Shown here: one piece after another, positions 61,301-64,000 of the stretch
Layout: each line of letters starts with the position of its first letter
Numbering within the stretch: position 1 is the first letter of the stretch
Source of the DNA: Piromyces finnis
Lineage: Eukaryota; Neocallimastigomycota; Neocallimastigomycetes; Neocallimastigales; Neocallimastigaceae
Direction: 5' to 3'
NCBI GenBank assembly: GCA_002104945.1
Contig: MCFH01000014.1
Span: 417,001-481,000 of the forward strand
DNA length: 64,000 nt
Made by a program: the position numbers and the translations under genes
The notes under the pieces: generated by a model
Told to the model about the DNA's origin: nothing
Databases searched by the model: none
What the model saw: only the letters and a program-made list of their open reading frames with translations

Positions 61301-62710
61301 ATTCAATACATTTGTCGTATGTGTTTTTGTTTTTGTTTTATCACTTAAAGAAGATTTAAAGTTTTGTTGTTGTTTTTCATTTCCATTAACATTTTTATTA
61401 GAACTTGAATTACTGGAACTGTTATTGATATTGAAAACTTTTTCGGTACTGGTATTTCCTACTGTATTTTTATCTTCGGATATAGAATATGGAGGAGAAT
61501 TGTTATTTTGATTTTGTTGTTTGTTTTTTCCATCATTATACGTTACAGTATTTCCAGAGTTGTTATTTTGATTTGGTTTTTTATCCCCTAGTCCTAAATT
61601 GAAAACTTTTTCATGATTATCGTAGTTTATATTATCCTTATCATCATTTAATGCATATGGAGGAGAATTTTGTTGTTGGGTTTGTTGGTTTTTTCCACCA
61701 TTATAAGTAACAGTATTTCCTAAATTGTTATTTTGACTTGGTTTTTTGTCAAACATACCTAAACTAAAAACTTTTTTAGGATTTGAACTATTTGAATTGT
61801 TGTTTTTATCATTGTTTAATGCATATGGAGGTGAATTTTGTTGTTGGGTTTGTTGATTTTTTCCATCTTGATAAGTAACAGTATTTCCTAAATTGTTATT
61901 CTGACTTGGTCTTTTATCCCCTAGACCTATGTTGAAAATTTTTTTAGGATCTGAATTATTTGAACTGTTTTTATCATCGTTTAATGCATATGGAGGAGAA
62001 TTTTGTTGTTGGGTTTGTTGTTTGTTTTTTCCTTCTTGATAATTAACAGTATTTCCCATATTGTTATTTTGATTTACATTTTTAATTCCACTATTTATAC
62101 TAAAAACTTTTTCAGGACCAGAATTGTTTGGACTCTTGTTATTATTATTTAATGCATAGGGAGGAGAATCTTGTTGGGTTTGCTGTTTTTTTCCATCTTG
62201 GTAGGAAACACTACTTCCTGAATTGTTATCTTGATTCACTTTTTTAATTCCATTATTTAAATTAAAAACTTTTTCTGGAAAAGTGTTACCCACATTCTTA
62301 TTGTTATTATTTAATGCATAGGGAGGTGAATTATCTTGTTGGGACTGTTGCTTTTGACCATTATTATAATTTACACTTTGACTTGAAATTGGATTTTTGT
62401 TTTCTTTAGAATTTTTAATACTATTATATAAGTTAAAAATTCTTGCATTAGAAACTTCGCTAGTTTTTTTGCGAGAACGATTTAAATTAAATTCTTCATC
62501 GGTAATGGACCGATGCTTATTTTTTGATTGTAAATCTTCATTTTTTGAATATTCTTCAGAATTTGATGCCTTTATTTCCTTTAATTCCAAATTTACATTC
62601 TCTATTTTTTCTGCATGAACTATTAATATGAATAATATGAATGTAAATGTGATAATAAAATTTTTAAAACTATAGTTTTTTTTATTATTCAGTATCGACG
62701 TTATGAGCAT
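58320..62710 (-). CDS. Large secreted repeat protein with C-terminal HExxHGLGF metalloprotease-like domain
   Basis: Three exons: 62710..59621, 59480..59392, 59166..58320 (donors GTAAAT, GTAAAT), phases agree, 1341 aa. A hydrophobic N-terminal segment (FKNFIITFTFILFILIVHA) acts as signal peptide. Then come about six ~50-residue units with SPPYALN, KVF and GNTVTYxDGK, and about ten ~22-residue units of the type NNMFNDETKSKQGTSNVLNG. A Lys/Arg-rich region (KRNIERII, a run of Gln, RRMKQKRD) follows, and from about residue 950 a Cys-containing folded domain. Exon 2 carries LLHEITHGLGFLSFW (His 1048, Glu 1049, His 1052), a zinc-protease HExxH; the metzincin third ligand site holds Ser, so a metzincin is unlikely. 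The C-terminus (SFSLILLITSWFLYIFF) is hydrophobic, suggesting a GPI anchor. Function unknown; a wall-bound or surface protease is inferred. Confidence 0.8.
60640..61320 (-). repeat. About ten 66-bp coding tandem repeats
   Basis: Near-identical units encoding about 22 residues (core FNDETKSKQGTSNVLNG). Central copies are almost identical at DNA level and outer copies more diverged (KPKSTTSNILNG); one unit has an extra ILNMY insertion. All copies stay in frame. Confidence 0.95.
61480..62390 (-). repeat. About six ~150-bp coding repeats, Asn/Gln-rich
   Basis: Each unit encodes SPPYAL(N/D)-Asn-rich spacer-KVFN-spacer-QNNN-GNTV(T/N)Y-GK-QQTQQ. They are less regular than the 66-bp repeats and lie N-terminal to them. 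Confidence 0.9.
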
Positions 62711-63106
62711 TGATTATATTATATATTACTTCTATTTAAAATGACAATGGGTTTAATTTATTATATCTCTATCTCTATGTAAAATTTTTTAACAATAAAA
62801 GAAAAAATAAAAATATAAAAAAAAAAAATAATAAAACTATAAACAATTATGTTTTATTTTATACAAACATATGAAAAAAAAAAAAAAAAAGTTTTTATGA
62901 ATTTAAATAAAAAGAGAAAATAATATATATACAACTTTACAATAAACTTCTCATGTTTAATTTAAAATTTTAATTATTTCTTTTCGAAAAACATAAGAAT
63001 TAAAATTTTCGAAAAATTTACGAATCAAATTTTAAATATTTTATTTTTCTTATTTTTTCACTTTAATTTCTTTAATTTCTATATTTTTTTAAAAAACTAA
63101 CAATTG

Positions 63107-63144
<38 letters not shown>

Positions 63145-63516
63145 CATCAAAAGATGAAGCAAAACATTTTATTATATTAATATTATTATACATATAATTA
63201 AGAATGAGAAAATTGTATAAATAATAATAATAATGTTTAATTCAATAAAGTCTTTATTATCTAAATAGTATAATGTGAACAAAAAAAAATATTCATTGCT
63301 TTATTATCATCCTACCTTCTCTTCTGAAGAAATTATTCTTTTAAAGTTTGATAAAAACTTTAATATTTTTTTTTCCTATATGAAAAAAATAAAAAAAATT
63401 ACAAACTTTGGAAAATACATAATATTTAAAAATAATTGAAAATTAAAAGTAAAAAAAAAACAATCTTTCAACAATTCTTCAATATTTATCTTTTTTTTAT
63501 TTATTTATGTATGTAT

Positions 63517-63591
<75 letters not shown>

Positions 63592-63620
63592 TGTATTTAT
63601 TTATTCATTCATTTATTCAT

Positions 63621-63655
<35 letters not shown>

Positions 63656-63688
63656 TTCATTTATTTATTTATTCATTCATTTATTCAT

Positions 63689-63719
<31 letters not shown>

Positions 63720-64000
63720 TCAGTAGTAAATATTAAAATTTACTCAATTGCTCTACCTTTTTTTTTTACATTATTTCTTTTTTTTTATTTATTTATTTTG
63801 TTATTATTAAATAAATTTATTTAATAAAAGTTCTATTAAATGTGAATATCGTTATTTATTTATTATTTTCTTGATGTTTGCTATTATTATTTTACTATTT
63901 CTTTTTTTGTTTTAATTAATTAATTATTTATTTATTTATTTATTTTATTTTATTTTATTTTATTTCAAACTATTATAATTCGAATTATTTTATTTTGAAG
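62711..64000. other. Intergenic DNA to the window's end
   Basis: No gene seen: A/T-rich sequence upstream of the metalloprotease-like gene, with a poly-A run of about 33 (63107-63140) and the ATTT repeat. Confidence 0.6.
63498..63720. repeat. (ATTT)n tetranucleotide microsatellite
   Basis: About 220 bp of ATTT units with scattered G or C changes (ATGT, ATTC). The Phe/Ile/Leu/Tyr ORFs across it are artefacts of the repeat. Shorter ATTT runs recur at 63915-63965. Confidence 0.95.

Noticed and set aside
63436-63824. Leu/Phe/Ile/Tyr-rich ORFs of about 100 aa
   Set aside because: Translations of the ATTT tetranucleotide repeat.

Overview
The window looks like nuclear DNA of an anaerobic gut fungus (Neocallimastigomycota). 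The evidence is the extreme A+T bias, with intergenic DNA that is nearly all A/T and full of homopolymers and microsatellites; short AT-rich spliceosomal introns; a secreted enzyme carrying two fungal dockerin domains (cellulosome attachment); a centriolar gene (CEP44), expected in a fungus with flagellated zoospores; and an HSP60 with an organelle presequence. No rRNA, tRNA, CRISPR array or bacterial operon was seen.

Layout: 52-2606 (-) is a dockerin-tagged Agd3/CE18-like polysaccharide deacetylase. 2.6-5.5 kb is gene-poor. About 5.6-8.0 kb holds the decayed remains of two nucleocytoplasmic large DNA virus (NCLDV)-type transcription genes on the + strand, an mRNA-capping enzyme and an RPB1-like RNA polymerase subunit, broken into different frames. 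An ankyrin-repeat ORF follows at 9.4-10.0 kb. From 11.6 to 29.9 kb is a run of minus-strand genes: a membrane-anchored RING-H2 E3, BMT2, a PNPOx-like flavoprotein with large insertions, an AMSH-type JAMM deubiquitinase, CEP44 and a cytochrome b5 protein. From 30.9 to 39.2 kb are plus-strand genes: DOLPP1, eIF3j (with a 9-nt exon) and transketolase. A roughly 535-bp island of near-normal GC content at 41.45-41.98 kb is unexplained. A GPI-anchored-type CE4 deacetylase lies at 42.5-43.7 kb (-), a tandem pair of rhomboid proteases at 48-53.5 kb (+), HSP60 at 54.8-57.1 kb (+), and a 1341-aa secreted repeat protein ending in an HExxHGLGF metalloprotease-like domain at 58.3-62.7 kb (-).

I rebuilt gene models by hand from open frames, GT...AG boundaries and phase agreement. 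Every multi-exon model proposed as intact gives a length divisible by three. Introns commonly start GTAAGT, GTAAAT, GTATGT, GTATTT, GTTAGT or GTTAAT. The genes mostly serve separate housekeeping roles (translation, rRNA modification, glycosylation, pentose phosphate pathway, protein folding, endosomal sorting, centriole). The two secreted deacetylases and the repeat metalloprotease are the surface or lignocellulose-related genes. The strongest candidates for something new are the viral relic, the dockerin-CE18 fusion, the repeat metalloprotease and the GC island.
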